Shown here piece after piece: positions 33,886-43,026 of a stretch of DNA of 47,690 bases. Source of the stretch: CAZVGZ01 sp964627605 (GTDB lineage: Bacteria; Latescibacterota; MWCZ01; CAZVGZ01); assembly GCA_964627605.1 (NCBI GenBank), contig CAZVGZ010000028.1:1-47690 (forward strand). The letters are read 5' to 3'. A program made the translations under genes and the position numbers. Numbering within the stretch: the first letter of the stretch is position 1; every line of letters begins with the position of its first letter. The notes below the pieces were generated by a model, which worked only from the letters and a program-made list of their open reading frames with translations, searched no databases and was not told the origin of the DNA.

Positions 33886-34195
33886 CTAAACACCTGTGGC
33901 ATAGCAGTTGCAGCCAGTTGAGTCGTTGTCACCTGCGAATCGCCGCCTAAAGCAGTTCTGGAGCGGTTCACAGATAGCGGTCGGCTTTTTAAGCCTACCT
34001 TGCTACCTGTAACATTTCGTTACACGGAGTCAAGATGTTACGCCAAATCGGTACAGATGTCTAGTGGTTACGGCGGCTCAAAGTCGACCTGACCATGGCC
34101 GCGAACAGCTTGCGCGGTTTATCATACGTAATGTAATTTCTATAAGATAGCCTAGAAATGTGTCGTTGACGCCCGCGCCGGGAGGATCAATCAAG
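33886..34195. other. Divergent regulatory region between PHP gene and giant FN3 protein gene
   Basis: This 310-base stretch has no gene. Near the plus-strand end it holds TATAAG at 34141-34146 with TTTATC at 34118-34123 seventeen bases before it, a poor match to a promoter. GGAGGA at 34181-34186 is the ribosome binding site of the giant protein gene. A palindrome at 34008-34024 is listed separately. Confidence 0.5.
34008..34024. promoter_or_regulatory. Possible operator: TGTAAC-N5-GTTACA palindrome
   Basis: Perfect six-base inverted repeats (34008-34013 and 34019-34024) flank five bases, the shape of a dimeric regulator site. Another TGTTAC lies about ten bases downstream. It stands about 170 bases before the giant protein start and 125 bases before the PHP gene start. 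No regulator can be named. Confidence 0.3.
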
Positions 34196-37100
34196 ATGGC
34201 TTTCATTAGGCATGACACGCTTCGCAGTTGGGCCGTTGGCTTGTTATTGTGTGTTGGACTGTTCTTCGTATGCGTTGCAAACTCCCTGGCCGCTCCTGTG
34301 CGTTACATTGAGCAAGCGGCAGACAACCATCGGATCTACGTTGTCTCCTACGACGACCTCTTAACCGTCGCTGTAGACGGCAGCGAACCCATCCTCGTAG
34401 CTAGAGGCACCCGCTTTGAGATCATCGGAAACGCTGGGACAAGAACGATTACACTCAGTAGCGAAAAAGGGTATGTCTTTACGATGGACCCAACCATCGA
34501 CAATGAAAGCGACGACCGCCTGATACTGATGCGCGGTGAGAACTCCTATACGGACACCCATTTCTACATATACAACCCCTTGCCAGCACAGGTTGACTCG
34601 CCATCTTCTGGCGATCCCGGCAAAGCGGTCGGCGCTCGGTTGTTTATCACCGCTGCCAAATCTGGCTTGGTGACCGTCACAGATCTGACAGACGGCAGCG
34701 ACACAGACACGCCACACGGCATGAACGCGCAAAGCACCTATGTCAAAACGCTTAGCGGGCCAGGAATGCTGGAAATCAGCTCGGAAACACCGGTGACGGT
34801 GGCGTTGGGTCTCGTGGACAACGGCCACTGGGAGGTGATGCCCAACATCGCAGGTGCTCTTGTAGGGTTTGACGCAACTGTCCCTACCACGGGCAACGTC
34901 GGCGTGATGCCGGTGGGTGATGGCGACCTGCAGATATCGAGACTGTTTACGATACCCGGCGTTGGCTCGGTTAACAGAGAGACGCTATTTCAGGGTGCCG
35001 TGACCGCCGGGGAAGCGATCTTCGTGAGGGGGTTGATTCCTGACGATTCAGGCCTTGGCGAATATCAAGGTACCAGTACCGTTCAGATTAAGGGTAGCGC
35101 CCCGTTCTACAGCTGGTCGGGCCGCGAGGGCAATGAAGATGCGTCCTATATACCGCATGACCCAACCCAAGCAGCGGGAACTCACTACTACCTCACCCCG
35201 CACCATATAGAGTACAGCTCCAAAGTGCTGGTCACCGCCTTTGACGCAGCAGTCGTTACGCTCACAGAGATTGGCGGAAGCGAAATCACACCCGAAGCTG
35301 GGTCAACAACTCTAGCGGTAGGCGACACGGTGGTATACCAGCTCGCCGCACCAGGAGATCCTGACAACGATCGTCGTGTGAATGTAGGGTATGAGTTGAA
35401 CTCGACTGGAGCAGTCTCGGTGCTGATGGGCCAGCCTGGAAGCGACGCGCGTGGCTATCTGGTACTGTCACCGGACTACAATCCGCCAGTACCACCGCAG
35501 ATCGCCAATTTCGAGGTAAGAAGGATCGTCACCGCTCTAGCTAACGGCGGATCGACAGACAGTGCGCGAGTGTGGGTCGACGTGACCGATTTCGACGGGG
35601 ATTTGAACAGTTGGACCATTTCTCATGAGGGCATGGAAATAATAATCCAAAAGGGAGACCCTAGGGTTACAGTTGATGATGGTACACACCTCAAATTTGG
35701 GCCGATAGATTTGGGGATTACTATCGAACCCCATGCAGATGGGTTGTTCGCGCTTATGGTGTCAGACGCGGCTGGTGCCAATGTGGTGGCTCTCGATCAG
35801 GTACGCAAGCTGTCTGACGCCAATGTGACGTCCGTGACGCCCTATGAGCCACTTGTTGACGCCAAAGAGGTGGTGGTCAGCCCGTTCTTCAGCTGGTCAA
35901 TCAAAGAGTTGGCGACCCGATACACGTATGAGCTATCGACAGACCAGACTTTTGCGGGTGACGCTCTGCTGATCCAAACCAGCACTCTGAACAACGAGAT
36001 ATCTTATCGGGACCATCGGACGGACAATCTAGACGGTTTGACCACCTACTACTGGAGAGTCCGTTACGACCTAAGGACCGTGCAATTTGGAATCGATACT
36101 GAGGTGATCAGTCCTAAGTGGGCCTTCACCACCCGCGCCGGCCCCGATCAACTGCCACCGACGATAGCCGCCGGACCCATGGTAGTTGAATTCGACTCGA
36201 CTTTGGTGACAATCGCGTGGAGGACTGACAAGCCATCTAAGGGAGGCATCGCATACGCCGCATCAAACTTCGCGGAAGGCGAGCGTTTCTTTGTCGCCGA
36301 ACTCACGATGACCAAGGACCATCTGCTCATAATCCGCCCAGAAGGCACGGCGCTGCGCTACGATTACCGGGTGCTGGTGGCCGATGCGTTTGGCAACGAG
36401 GACTCAAGCGCGGTCAACTGGTTCAGACTGCTGGAAACGCCCGACGTGATCGCCCCACGGCTGGCATCAGGACCAGGGCGAGTCCACGCGTCAGACTCGA
36501 CTGCGACGCTGGGCTGGTCAACAAACGAGCTCGCCAAGGGTGTGCTTAATATCGCCATTGACAACGGCAGCGGCGCGCCGGATGCGGCGGAGCTCTTTGA
36601 GGTCAACGACGATTCGGTTTTGGCGTTGAACCATCTTGTAAGGCTGAAAGATCTCGAAGCTGACACGACCTACTACTTCGCTTTGCAGCTTAGGGACCGC
36701 AAAAACAACTACAGAGATATACCACTCAGGTCGTTTCGAACGCTGAAAACTCCAGACACATTACCACCGCGGATCGTTGGTGCAGTCACCATCGTCAGGA
36801 CCACAAACTCCACGGCGGTGATCAGATGGAAGACCAGTGAGAACACCACCGCGGTTATTCGCTACGGCATATCCGATCTTGATCAGGGCCGAAGGGTACC
36901 CGTACCCAGAGACCGCCACGAAGCGGAGATATCGGGACTCGCGCCGTTGACTCCCTACGGTTATGTCATCGAGATTACAGATGCCAACAAAAACGAAGGA
37001 GAAAGTAGTCCTAGACGAACTTTCTCAACCCGGGAAACCCCTGACAATACGCCGCCAAGTTTTGACCAGAGGCCTGAGGTTATCGCCAGTTCCATAACCC

Positions 37101-40100
37101 AAACCAGCGCCTCATTGAGGTGGGTGACGAATGAACTGACCACCGGGCTCGTGGAGTTCGGCCTGTTCGACAATCTGCCGTCCCCAGGTTTCACGAGGAC
37201 AATCAATGCCGCGTCGGGCACGAACGTTGAGATTCAGGATCTTTCGCCTGCAACGCGCTACGCGTTTAGGGTTACAGTGACGGATCTGGGTCAAAACAGG
37301 GTCACGTATCCGGAGACGATGACTTTTTTCACAAAATCGGCCCCAGACCCGACGCCTGCCGAAGTACAGGGCACGCCGTCCGTTGCCGCCACACAGACCA
37401 ACGCTACGATAACCTTTAGCACAGACAAACTCGCAACGGCTTCGGTCGCATTCGGAACCAGCGTCAGCTATGGTAGTCTGGCGGAAGGTGGCCTCATTGG
37501 GGGTCTCAATCACAGCAAAATATTGAACGGCCTCACTGCCGGCACCGAGTATCACTACAAAGTCGATCTCGTCAGCGCGACACAACTGACAAGCTCGACC
37601 CGCGATCTGACCTTCCGCACGCCGACCACTGCGGACACTGATCCGCCGATTTTTACGTCGCGTCCAAAACAGCATGGGCGCGGCTCAAACAATAGTATCA
37701 AGATCAAGTTTAGAACCAACGAAGCTGTGACATCTACATTATATTGGCGGAAAGTTGGTTCCACTGCACCGGCCAATTTCAAGGTTAACCAGATCGCCGA
37801 CGACAGAATAACAACCAAAATAAAAGCAAGAGGCCTCGACCGCAGTAGCTCGTACCAGATAATGGTAGTCATCACTGACGCCGCTGGGCTCTCAGCGACG
37901 TGGCCCGCTGGCGTGGAGTTGCGCAAGGTCGCCGGGCAGTACTTCATCCACCGGATTGCAGCTCCGCCGCGCGGTGGAGGGGGTATATTTACCACCGTAC
38001 AGAACCCCGACACGACGCCCCCTTTGATTACGAAGGGCCCCTTCACCACGTCATCGTCGCCCAACGGGACCATAATCACCTGGGAGACCGACGAGCCTGC
38101 GGACGGTGTAGTGCGGATAAGGCCTCTCGGGCCGAGCGGCAAGATCGCCCGGACCAACGACAACCACGCGACAGTCGATACTTCCGAACAGACCGTCAGG
38201 GAAACCTCTGTAGACGAGACCCACCGGATCGTAATCACCGGACTCGGTGAGAACCTCTCCTACTCCTATGAGGTTGCGTCTACCGATGATTCAGAAAACG
38301 ATGGGACGCTCAGCGACACCCAGGTGTTTACCACTTCAGGCGCTGTCGATATTACAGCGCCACAGATCACCGAGGGCCCCACTGTCGTCAGCAGGACACA
38401 CAATCAGGCTGTCGTGACCTGGAAAACCGACGAGGCTTCAGACACTCGAGTCACTTTCAAGCTAGTAGGCGGCCCCGCTGACAACATTAAGCAGGAAACC
38501 GATGCAGAGCTGGTGACGGACCATACGTATATTTTCACCAACCTCGCACCTGACACAGTATACGCATTCCTGCCTTTTTCCAACGACATCTTCGGCAACT
38601 CCGGTGGTGGTGAAAACTATGGCGGGTTCATCAGGACGCGAGCGGAGCCGGACCTGAAAGAGCCGACAATGAGCGATCCCACAATAATTAGGACCGACGA
38701 TGTGACTGCGGTCATCCAGTGGGAAACGAATGAGCGGTCGGACAGCTATGTGGAGTTTGGGACCACAACCTCCTATGGTATGTCGCAAGATAGCGGTACT
38801 GACGACACGCTCCATACTGTCACTCTGACCGGTCTCACCGCAGCGACGACGTATTTCTATCGGTACGAATCGCAAGATCCCAGTGGAAACAGGGCCGTGC
38901 TGCCAGATAGCGTGCGGTTCACGTTTACGACCGATGGGGCAGCCGATACGGTTCCGCCGGAGTCTCCAACAGGCGTCGTAGCAGAACCTGGCAACGGCGC
39001 TGTCAAGCTGAGTTGGAATCCGAACAGTGAGGCTGACTTGGGTGGATACAACGTCCTGCACTCAACCGATGGTGTAAACTACAAACCTGTGGTGACGACG
39101 CTACCTTCGCCACAGTTTACGGACATCACTGCAGCCAACGGCACGCAGTACCACTACCAGGTGGAGGCGTTCGATCTTTCTCGGCTGAGAAACAAGTCGA
39201 TTCCATCGGCGGCGGTTACCGCCACGCCAGACCCAAGCAATGCACCGTCGGTCCCAGGCGACCTGTACAGCTATGCTGGCATACACAGGTACTTCATCTT
39301 CTTTGACCCAACGATTAAAGAGGGCTGGCCCTCACGGCCGGTGATCCGCATTGGAAACGCCGCACCCGCTGCGTCCAGGCCAGACGCGAAGCTCAGCTAT
39401 GAGTTTGTGGTCGCCAAGGATTCGTCTTTCAACACCATCATCGCTACCAGCGTATTGGTTCCTGAAGGCGACAGAATTCTGGGGGCGTTTCCGTTCTATC
39501 TTATCCCGTCTATCGACTCGATAGCTCCTGAGCCGGACACCACCTCGTGGATAGCGACGGCGGATATGGTCTGGGGAACTCACTACTGGAAGGTGCGTGC
39601 CTACGACGGTGAGTTCTTTGGTCCGTTCTCACAGACTCATGTTCTTAGTGGGGCGAGCAGCTTCTTTCCGGTACCGCCGGATCATGCGACCAATAACTGC
39701 ATCTTCCCGAAACCTGAGGAAGGTCTGCGCGTCGCCAAGTGTACCGCCAACCAGGATATGCCAATGGACACTCTCGAGGTGGCTATTTCGCTGTCTTCGT
39801 TCACTGCGTTGAGTGTAGCCAACGGCATTGAGATTAATTGGCGGGCTTCGGAACGCGATGGGCTTGCTGGATACCATCTGTGGCGCGGGAACGATGACAA
39901 GTACACCCGCGTGACAGACCGTATTATCGCCCCGACCAGTGTTGGGCAGTTTATAGATATGGGTGTAATTCCTGGACGTGAATACTCCTACAAACTAGAA
40001 GCCGTCGCCGACGCTGGAGTGGCGAACTGGTTTGGGCCGGTTACAGGACAGGCGGCTCTGCCTGCTACGTTCTCACTGGGCCAGAACATTCCAAACCCGT

Positions 40101-40360
40101 TCAACCCATCCACCACGATCGCTTTTGCTGTCGCTGAGAAGAGCGACGTGAGACTCTCCATCCACAATATGGTTGGTCAGCATGTGGCGACACTGGTCGA
40201 TGGGGTGACCAACGCCGGTTTCCACAGAGTTCGGTGGGATGGTGACGACGGACAGGGACGCCACGCATCATCAGGCGTCTATTTCTATCGCATCACGTTC
40301 AAACCGGAGAGCGGCGCAGCCCGAACGACACTGACGAAGAGAATGTTGTTGGTGCGTTAG
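34196..40360 (+). CDS. Giant secreted fibronectin type III repeat protein with FlgD-like/type IX sorting tail
   Basis: The 2054-residue protein starts at ATG 34196 after GGAGGA. Residues 1-33 are a signal peptide (VGLLLCVGLFFVCVANSLAA). About residues 34-430 form beta-rich units, then a region with VSPFFSWSIKELATRYTYEL. From about residue 650 to 1680 ten units recur, each about 90-110 residues and each opening like PDxxPPxIxxGP with W-x-TDE/TNE in the middle: for example PDTLPPRIVG, PDNTPPSFDQ, PDTTPPLITKGP and VDITAPQITEGP. These are fibronectin III/purple-phosphatase-like modules. Two more beta domains follow (NGIEINWRASERDGLAGYHL), then a FlgD-like domain: QNIPNPFNPSTTIAF, YFYRITF and KRMLLVR at the end, as in type IX or similar secretion tails. 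It probably sits on the cell surface as a scaffold or adhesin. No enzyme domain was recognised. Confidence 0.92.
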   Translation: MAFIRHDTLRSWAVGLLLCVGLFFVCVANSLAAPVRYIEQAADNHRIYVVSYDDLLTVAVDGSEPILVARGTRFEIIGNAGTRTITLSSEKGYVFTMDPTIDNESDDRLILMRGENSYTDTHFYIYNPLPAQVDSPSSGDPGKAVGARLFITAAKSGLVTVTDLTDGSDTDTPHGMNAQSTYVKTLSGPGMLEISSETPVTVALGLVDNGHWEVMPNIAGALVGFDATVPTTGNVGVMPVGDGDLQISRLFTIPGVGSVNRETLFQGAVTAGEAIFVRGLIPDDSGLGEYQGTSTVQIKGSAPFYSWSGREGNEDASYIPHDPTQAAGTHYYLTPHHIEYSSKVLVTAFDAAVVTLTEIGGSEITPEAGSTTLAVGDTVVYQLAAPGDPDNDRRVNVGYELNSTGAVSVLMGQPGSDARGYLVLSPDYNPPVPPQIANFEVRRIVTALANGGSTDSARVWVDVTDFDGDLNSWTISHEGMEIIIQKGDPRVTVDDGTHLKFGPIDLGITIEPHADGLFALMVSDAAGANVVALDQVRKLSDANVTSVTPYEPLVDAKEVVVSPFFSWSIKELATRYTYELSTDQTFAGDALLIQTSTLNNEISYRDHRTDNLDGLTTYYWRVRYDLRTVQFGIDTEVISPKWAFTTRAGPDQLPPTIAAGPMVVEFDSTLVTIAWRTDKPSKGGIAYAASNFAEGERFFVAELTMTKDHLLIIRPEGTALRYDYRVLVADAFGNEDSSAVNWFRLLETPDVIAPRLASGPGRVHASDSTATLGWSTNELAKGVLNIAIDNGSGAPDAAELFEVNDDSVLALNHLVRLKDLEADTTYYFALQLRDRKNNYRDIPLRSFRTLKTPDTLPPRIVGAVTIVRTTNSTAVIRWKTSENTTAVIRYGISDLDQGRRVPVPRDRHEAEISGLAPLTPYGYVIEITDANKNEGESSPRRTFSTRETPDNTPPSFDQRPEVIASSITQTSASLRWVTNELTTGLVEFGLFDNLPSPGFTRTINAASGTNVEIQDLSPATRYAFRVTVTDLGQNRVTYPETMTFFTKSAPDPTPAEVQGTPSVAATQTNATITFSTDKLATASVAFGTSVSYGSLAEGGLIGGLNHSKILNGLTAGTEYHYKVDLVSATQLTSSTRDLTFRTPTTADTDPPIFTSRPKQHGRGSNNSIKIKFRTNEAVTSTLYWRKVGSTAPANFKVNQIADDRITTKIKARGLDRSSSYQIMVVITDAAGLSATWPAGVELRKVAGQYFIHRIAAPPRGGGGIFTTVQNPDTTPPLITKGPFTTSSSPNGTIITWETDEPADGVVRIRPLGPSGKIARTNDNHATVDTSEQTVRETSVDETHRIVITGLGENLSYSYEVASTDDSENDGTLSDTQVFTTSGAVDITAPQITEGPTVVSRTHNQAVVTWKTDEASDTRVTFKLVGGPADNIKQETDAELVTDHTYIFTNLAPDTVYAFLPFSNDIFGNSGGGENYGGFIRTRAEPDLKEPTMSDPTIIRTDDVTAVIQWETNERSDSYVEFGTTTSYGMSQDSGTDDTLHTVTLTGLTAATTYFYRYESQDPSGNRAVLPDSVRFTFTTDGAADTVPPESPTGVVAEPGNGAVKLSWNPNSEADLGGYNVLHSTDGVNYKPVVTTLPSPQFTDITAANGTQYHYQVEAFDLSRLRNKSIPSAAVTATPDPSNAPSVPGDLYSYAGIHRYFIFFDPTIKEGWPSRPVIRIGNAAPAASRPDAKLSYEFVVAKDSSFNTIIATSVLVPEGDRILGAFPFYLIPSIDSIAPEPDTTSWIATADMVWGTHYWKVRAYDGEFFGPFSQTHVLSGASSFFPVPPDHATNNCIFPKPEEGLRVAKCTANQDMPMDTLEVAISLSSFTALSVANGIEINWRASERDGLAGYHLWRGNDDKYTRVTDRIIAPTSVGQFIDMGVIPGREYSYKLEAVADAGVANWFGPVTGQAALPATFSLGQNIPNPFNPSTTIAFAVAEKSDVRLSIHNMVGQHVATLVDGVTNAGFHRVRWDGDDGQGRHASSGVYFYRITFKPESGAARTTLTKRMLLVR
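36142..39240 (+). repeat. Ten tandem FN3-like modules inside the giant protein
   Basis: Ten units with openings of the type P-D-x-x-P-P and G-P lie between these bases, spaced about 270-330 bases. The units differ enough at the DNA level that they are not recent exact duplications. Starting motifs read PDQLPPTIAAGP, PDVIAPRLASGP, PDTLPPRIVGAV, PDNTPPSFDQRP, PDPTPAEVQGTP, ADTDPPIFTSRP, PDTTPPLITKGP, VDITAPQITEGP, PDLKEPTMSDP and ADTVPPESPTGV. Confidence 0.8.
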
Positions 40361-40389
40361 GCTTAGTCGCCTGAGATCATATCTTACGG

Positions 40390-40414
40390 GGGCCACTGCA
40401 AAGCGCGGTGGCCC
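40390..40414 (+). terminator. GC-rich hairpin after the giant protein gene
   Basis: GGGCCAC at 40390-40396 pairs with GTGGCCC at 40408-40414 around an 11-base loop, 30 bases after the stop codon. No T-run follows, so it may be a weak terminator or a 3'-end stabiliser before the TolC-like gene. Confidence 0.4.
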
Positions 40415-40504
40415 TCTGCGCGTGTCCGGCACCGGTTTGTCTACCAGTGTGGCAAAGATTTTGCGAGGGCACTGTTGGAACTGGCTCACAATCGAAGGCG
40501 ATCC

Positions 40505-41896
40505 ATGTCTATCACCACTCCTACTCTATTGGCTATAGCAGCGAGTTTCGTATGCAGCGCAGCACAGAGCGCTGATACATTGAGGCTTGGTCTGTCAGAC
40601 TGCATGGACAGGGCGATGAGTGACAATCTTGAGATCGTTGAGCAGGAGCTCATCAAGGATGATTATGCCGCGCAGAGGTCGCATGCCGACGCGAGCCGAT
40701 ACCTGACAAGGCTGTTTTTCAGGAGCCAGTTTGGGGTCGTGCCTGATGCCGAAGGAAATATCATAACTGATAGAATCAATACATCAATCTCTGAGCTCAG
40801 CCCGTTTTTCCGAATGGACATTGAGGCAGGGCAGCCGCTGTATACGTGGGGGCGGCTCACATCACTGCGCAACGCCGCACAATCTGGAGTCGAATCCCAG
40901 GGTTTTGGGATTCAAGCGACGCGCAACCAGGTCGCTGGCGAGGTTGTAGAGCTTTACTACGGTGTGCTGCTGGCAAGGGAGGTCCTTAGGGTAGCCGAGG
41001 ATGCTGCGGAAAAACTGGATGCGGCGAATCGTCGTGTGAGGGAATTGATTGATGAAGGATCGACTACCGTCAGAAGAAGAGATCGCTACAAGCTCGACGT
41101 ATATGCGTTCCAGGTTGAAGAGCAGAGAGCGAAAGCGGAAAAGGGGCGCGAACTTGCTTCAGCGGCACTGCGTCGGGTTTTGGCGATTGATCCTGGGAAG
41201 TCGTATGAGGTGGCGAACAACCGACTCAGGCCTGTGAGAGCAGCGGTAGAGCCTCTCCAGAATTATATAGAGCTAGCTCGCAGAAACCGTCCTGAGCTGT
41301 CGCAAGTTCGGTTAGGAGTTGAGGCTCGAAGATGGCAGTGGGAGGCATCCAAGGCCGAAAGGTGGCCTATATTAGCGCTGGGCGGTCGGTTTAACTGGCA
41401 TGAGGCTCCTGGTAGGGATCTTTCTCCAAGCAATCCCGGGTTGGGTGATTCGTGGAACAGTTTTTCGGGGGGGGCGGCATTTGTCATCCAGGGCGAGCTC
41501 AATTTGGGGATTAGCAATGCCAAAGCGAGACGTGCTCATATCGCCTACCGCCAGATGCAGCGGCGGCAGAGGTGGGCGCACCAGAGCATTGATCTGGATG
41601 TGACCAAAGCGTTGAGGGATGTAGTCGAAGCCGATAGCAACTTTCGTGCGGCCAGAAGGGCACGCCGAGCAGCCAAAGCGTGGCTGCGCGACAGCCATGA
41701 GCAGTATGACATCGGCCTATTGGACACCAAGGAGTTGTTGGAGGCGTACACTGCGTTCGCAACAACCGAAGGCAGCTATTTCGAGGCGGTGTACAACCAG
41801 AGAGTAGCGTTCGCCAAACTTGACGAAGCTGTGGGCAACCCGGTCTGGACGCTGACTGACGAACTTGGTCATATCGGAATCACTTCAGAGCGTTAG
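40505..41896 (+). CDS. TolC-family outer membrane efflux protein
   Basis: TolC-type proteins form a trimeric outer-membrane channel used with inner-membrane pumps. The 463-residue protein has a signal peptide (ITTPTLLAIAASFVCSAAQS) and opens the mature part with LRLGLSDCMDRAMSDNLEIV, the usual first helix of the OEP repeat. Long alpha-helices are visible at EVVELYYGVLLAREVLRVAE and near the end at WLRDSHEQYDIGLLDTKELL, and two OEP repeats fit the length. The ATG at 40505 is preferred to one at 40475 because the signal peptide starts there and GAAGG lies upstream. It is followed by an MlaC-like gene, with no pump gene in the window. Confidence 0.88.
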   Translation: MSITTPTLLAIAASFVCSAAQSADTLRLGLSDCMDRAMSDNLEIVEQELIKDDYAAQRSHADASRYLTRLFFRSQFGVVPDAEGNIITDRINTSISELSPFFRMDIEAGQPLYTWGRLTSLRNAAQSGVESQGFGIQATRNQVAGEVVELYYGVLLAREVLRVAEDAAEKLDAANRRVRELIDEGSTTVRRRDRYKLDVYAFQVEEQRAKAEKGRELASAALRRVLAIDPGKSYEVANNRLRPVRAAVEPLQNYIELARRNRPELSQVRLGVEARRWQWEASKAERWPILALGGRFNWHEAPGRDLSPSNPGLGDSWNSFSGGAAFVIQGELNLGISNAKARRAHIAYRQMQRRQRWAHQSIDLDVTKALRDVVEADSNFRAARRARRAAKAWLRDSHEQYDIGLLDTKELLEAYTAFATTEGSYFEAVYNQRVAFAKLDEAVGNPVWTLTDELGHIGITSER

Positions 41897-41919
41897 AGTC
41901 TTTATACAGGAGGTGTGAC

Positions 41920-42543
41920 ATGAGAATACATCGTGCGACACCGGCGTTGGTGGGAGTCTGGTTGATGGCGTTGGCGGGCACATCGTTTGGCGTCGGTCCG
42001 TTGCAAACCCTCAAGGATCAGATGGCTCAGATTACTCAAGCTCAAAGGGACCTTGCTGCCTCATCGACTGACGCCAACAGGGATCAACTGTTAGTGGCGG
42101 TCAAAGGAACGTTTGATTTTGACCGACTTGCCAGGGAGTCGCTCGGAGATGACTGGGCTGACGCTTCTCCTTCTGTCCGCCGGGAATATCTGGAGTTTTT
42201 TGGGTCGGTGGTGGAGCAGTCTACATTGAGAAAGCTGGAGATATTTGAGGTTGGTCAGACCGAATACCAGGCGCCGGTACACGATTCTAGCGGTGCGTCT
42301 ATTACCACGCTTACCTCCTCAGGTGAAGGCGACGAGATAGCGGTGCTCTACATGCTCCATAAGACCCCTGACGGTTGGAGAGTCTACGACATGGTAATAG
42401 GCACGTTTGAGGAGATCGACCCCGAATTCGATGTTAGTACTTCGCAAAACTACCGCGACGCATTTCACAGAATAGTTGTGGATGAGGGATGGGAATCTCT
42501 GCTCCGTACACTTCGCGATCGGCATGCAAAAAACCAGGAATAG
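41920..42543 (+). CDS. MlaC-like ABC transporter auxiliary lipid-binding protein
   Basis: MlaC/Ttg2D proteins are periplasmic lipid carriers that move phospholipids between membranes. The 207-residue protein has a signal peptide (ALVGVWLMALAGTSFG) and the typical segments FDFDRLARESLGDDWADASP near residue 63-82, YLEFFGSVVEQSTLRKLEIF near 90-109, and VYDMVIGTFE near 155. AGGAGG stands just before the ATG. The gene lies 23 bases after a TolC-family gene in the same direction, so an envelope operon is likely, but no Mla permease or ATPase is in the window. The family assignment is good; the exact cargo is unknown. Confidence 0.85.
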   Translation: MRIHRATPALVGVWLMALAGTSFGVGPLQTLKDQMAQITQAQRDLAASSTDANRDQLLVAVKGTFDFDRLARESLGDDWADASPSVRREYLEFFGSVVEQSTLRKLEIFEVGQTEYQAPVHDSSGASITTLTSSGEGDEIAVLYMLHKTPDGWRVYDMVIGTFEEIDPEFDVSTSQNYRDAFHRIVVDEGWESLLRTLRDRHAKNQE

Positions 42544-43026
42544 GCGGCTCTGAGGTAGCGGCAGACCAACATTCCACGCGAGGTCGTTGGCTGGCCCGAA
42601 TAGATACGGGTTTTGACGCTCATGGTGTGGCTGATCCTTCGAAACTGAATACCGCAACGGGTCGGAATTGAGATACAGGTGTGCTGTCCTCTATCCCATA
42701 TCTCACTTGTTTCAGCCAGACCCTTGACCTCTTCCGCGTTTCTATGTTGCCCCCACCAAACAAACCTCTCTGATTCCCGCACTTCTGTCGTGTTTGAGTG
42801 CTCAGACTCTGCAACGACCCCGCTCTCCAGTCGCTCAATGAGGCGACCAGAGAACAATCGCAGTGAGAATCTGCCGGCGTGAAACAGATTTACAGCGGCA
42901 TCTAGGATTTCTCGATGTCAGGTGGATGGTTGTTGACGGCCGCGCGCCCAAATCCATAAATATCGTTTCGGCGAGTTTTCTGTTGTAATCGGCTTTTTTC
43001 CAACATCAGATGAAAGGTGTCCAACG
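42544..43026. other. Gene-free stretch of 483 bases
   Basis: No gene was recognised. On the minus strand one frame of about 130 codons (to 42857) reads ERLESGVVAESEHSNTTEVR and ESERFVWWGQHRNAEEVKGL, which could be a decayed beta-rich end of a protein, but it matches nothing I know. The last 40 bases hold the leader of the M20 peptidase gene, including AAAGGTG before its ATG. Confidence 0.45.
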
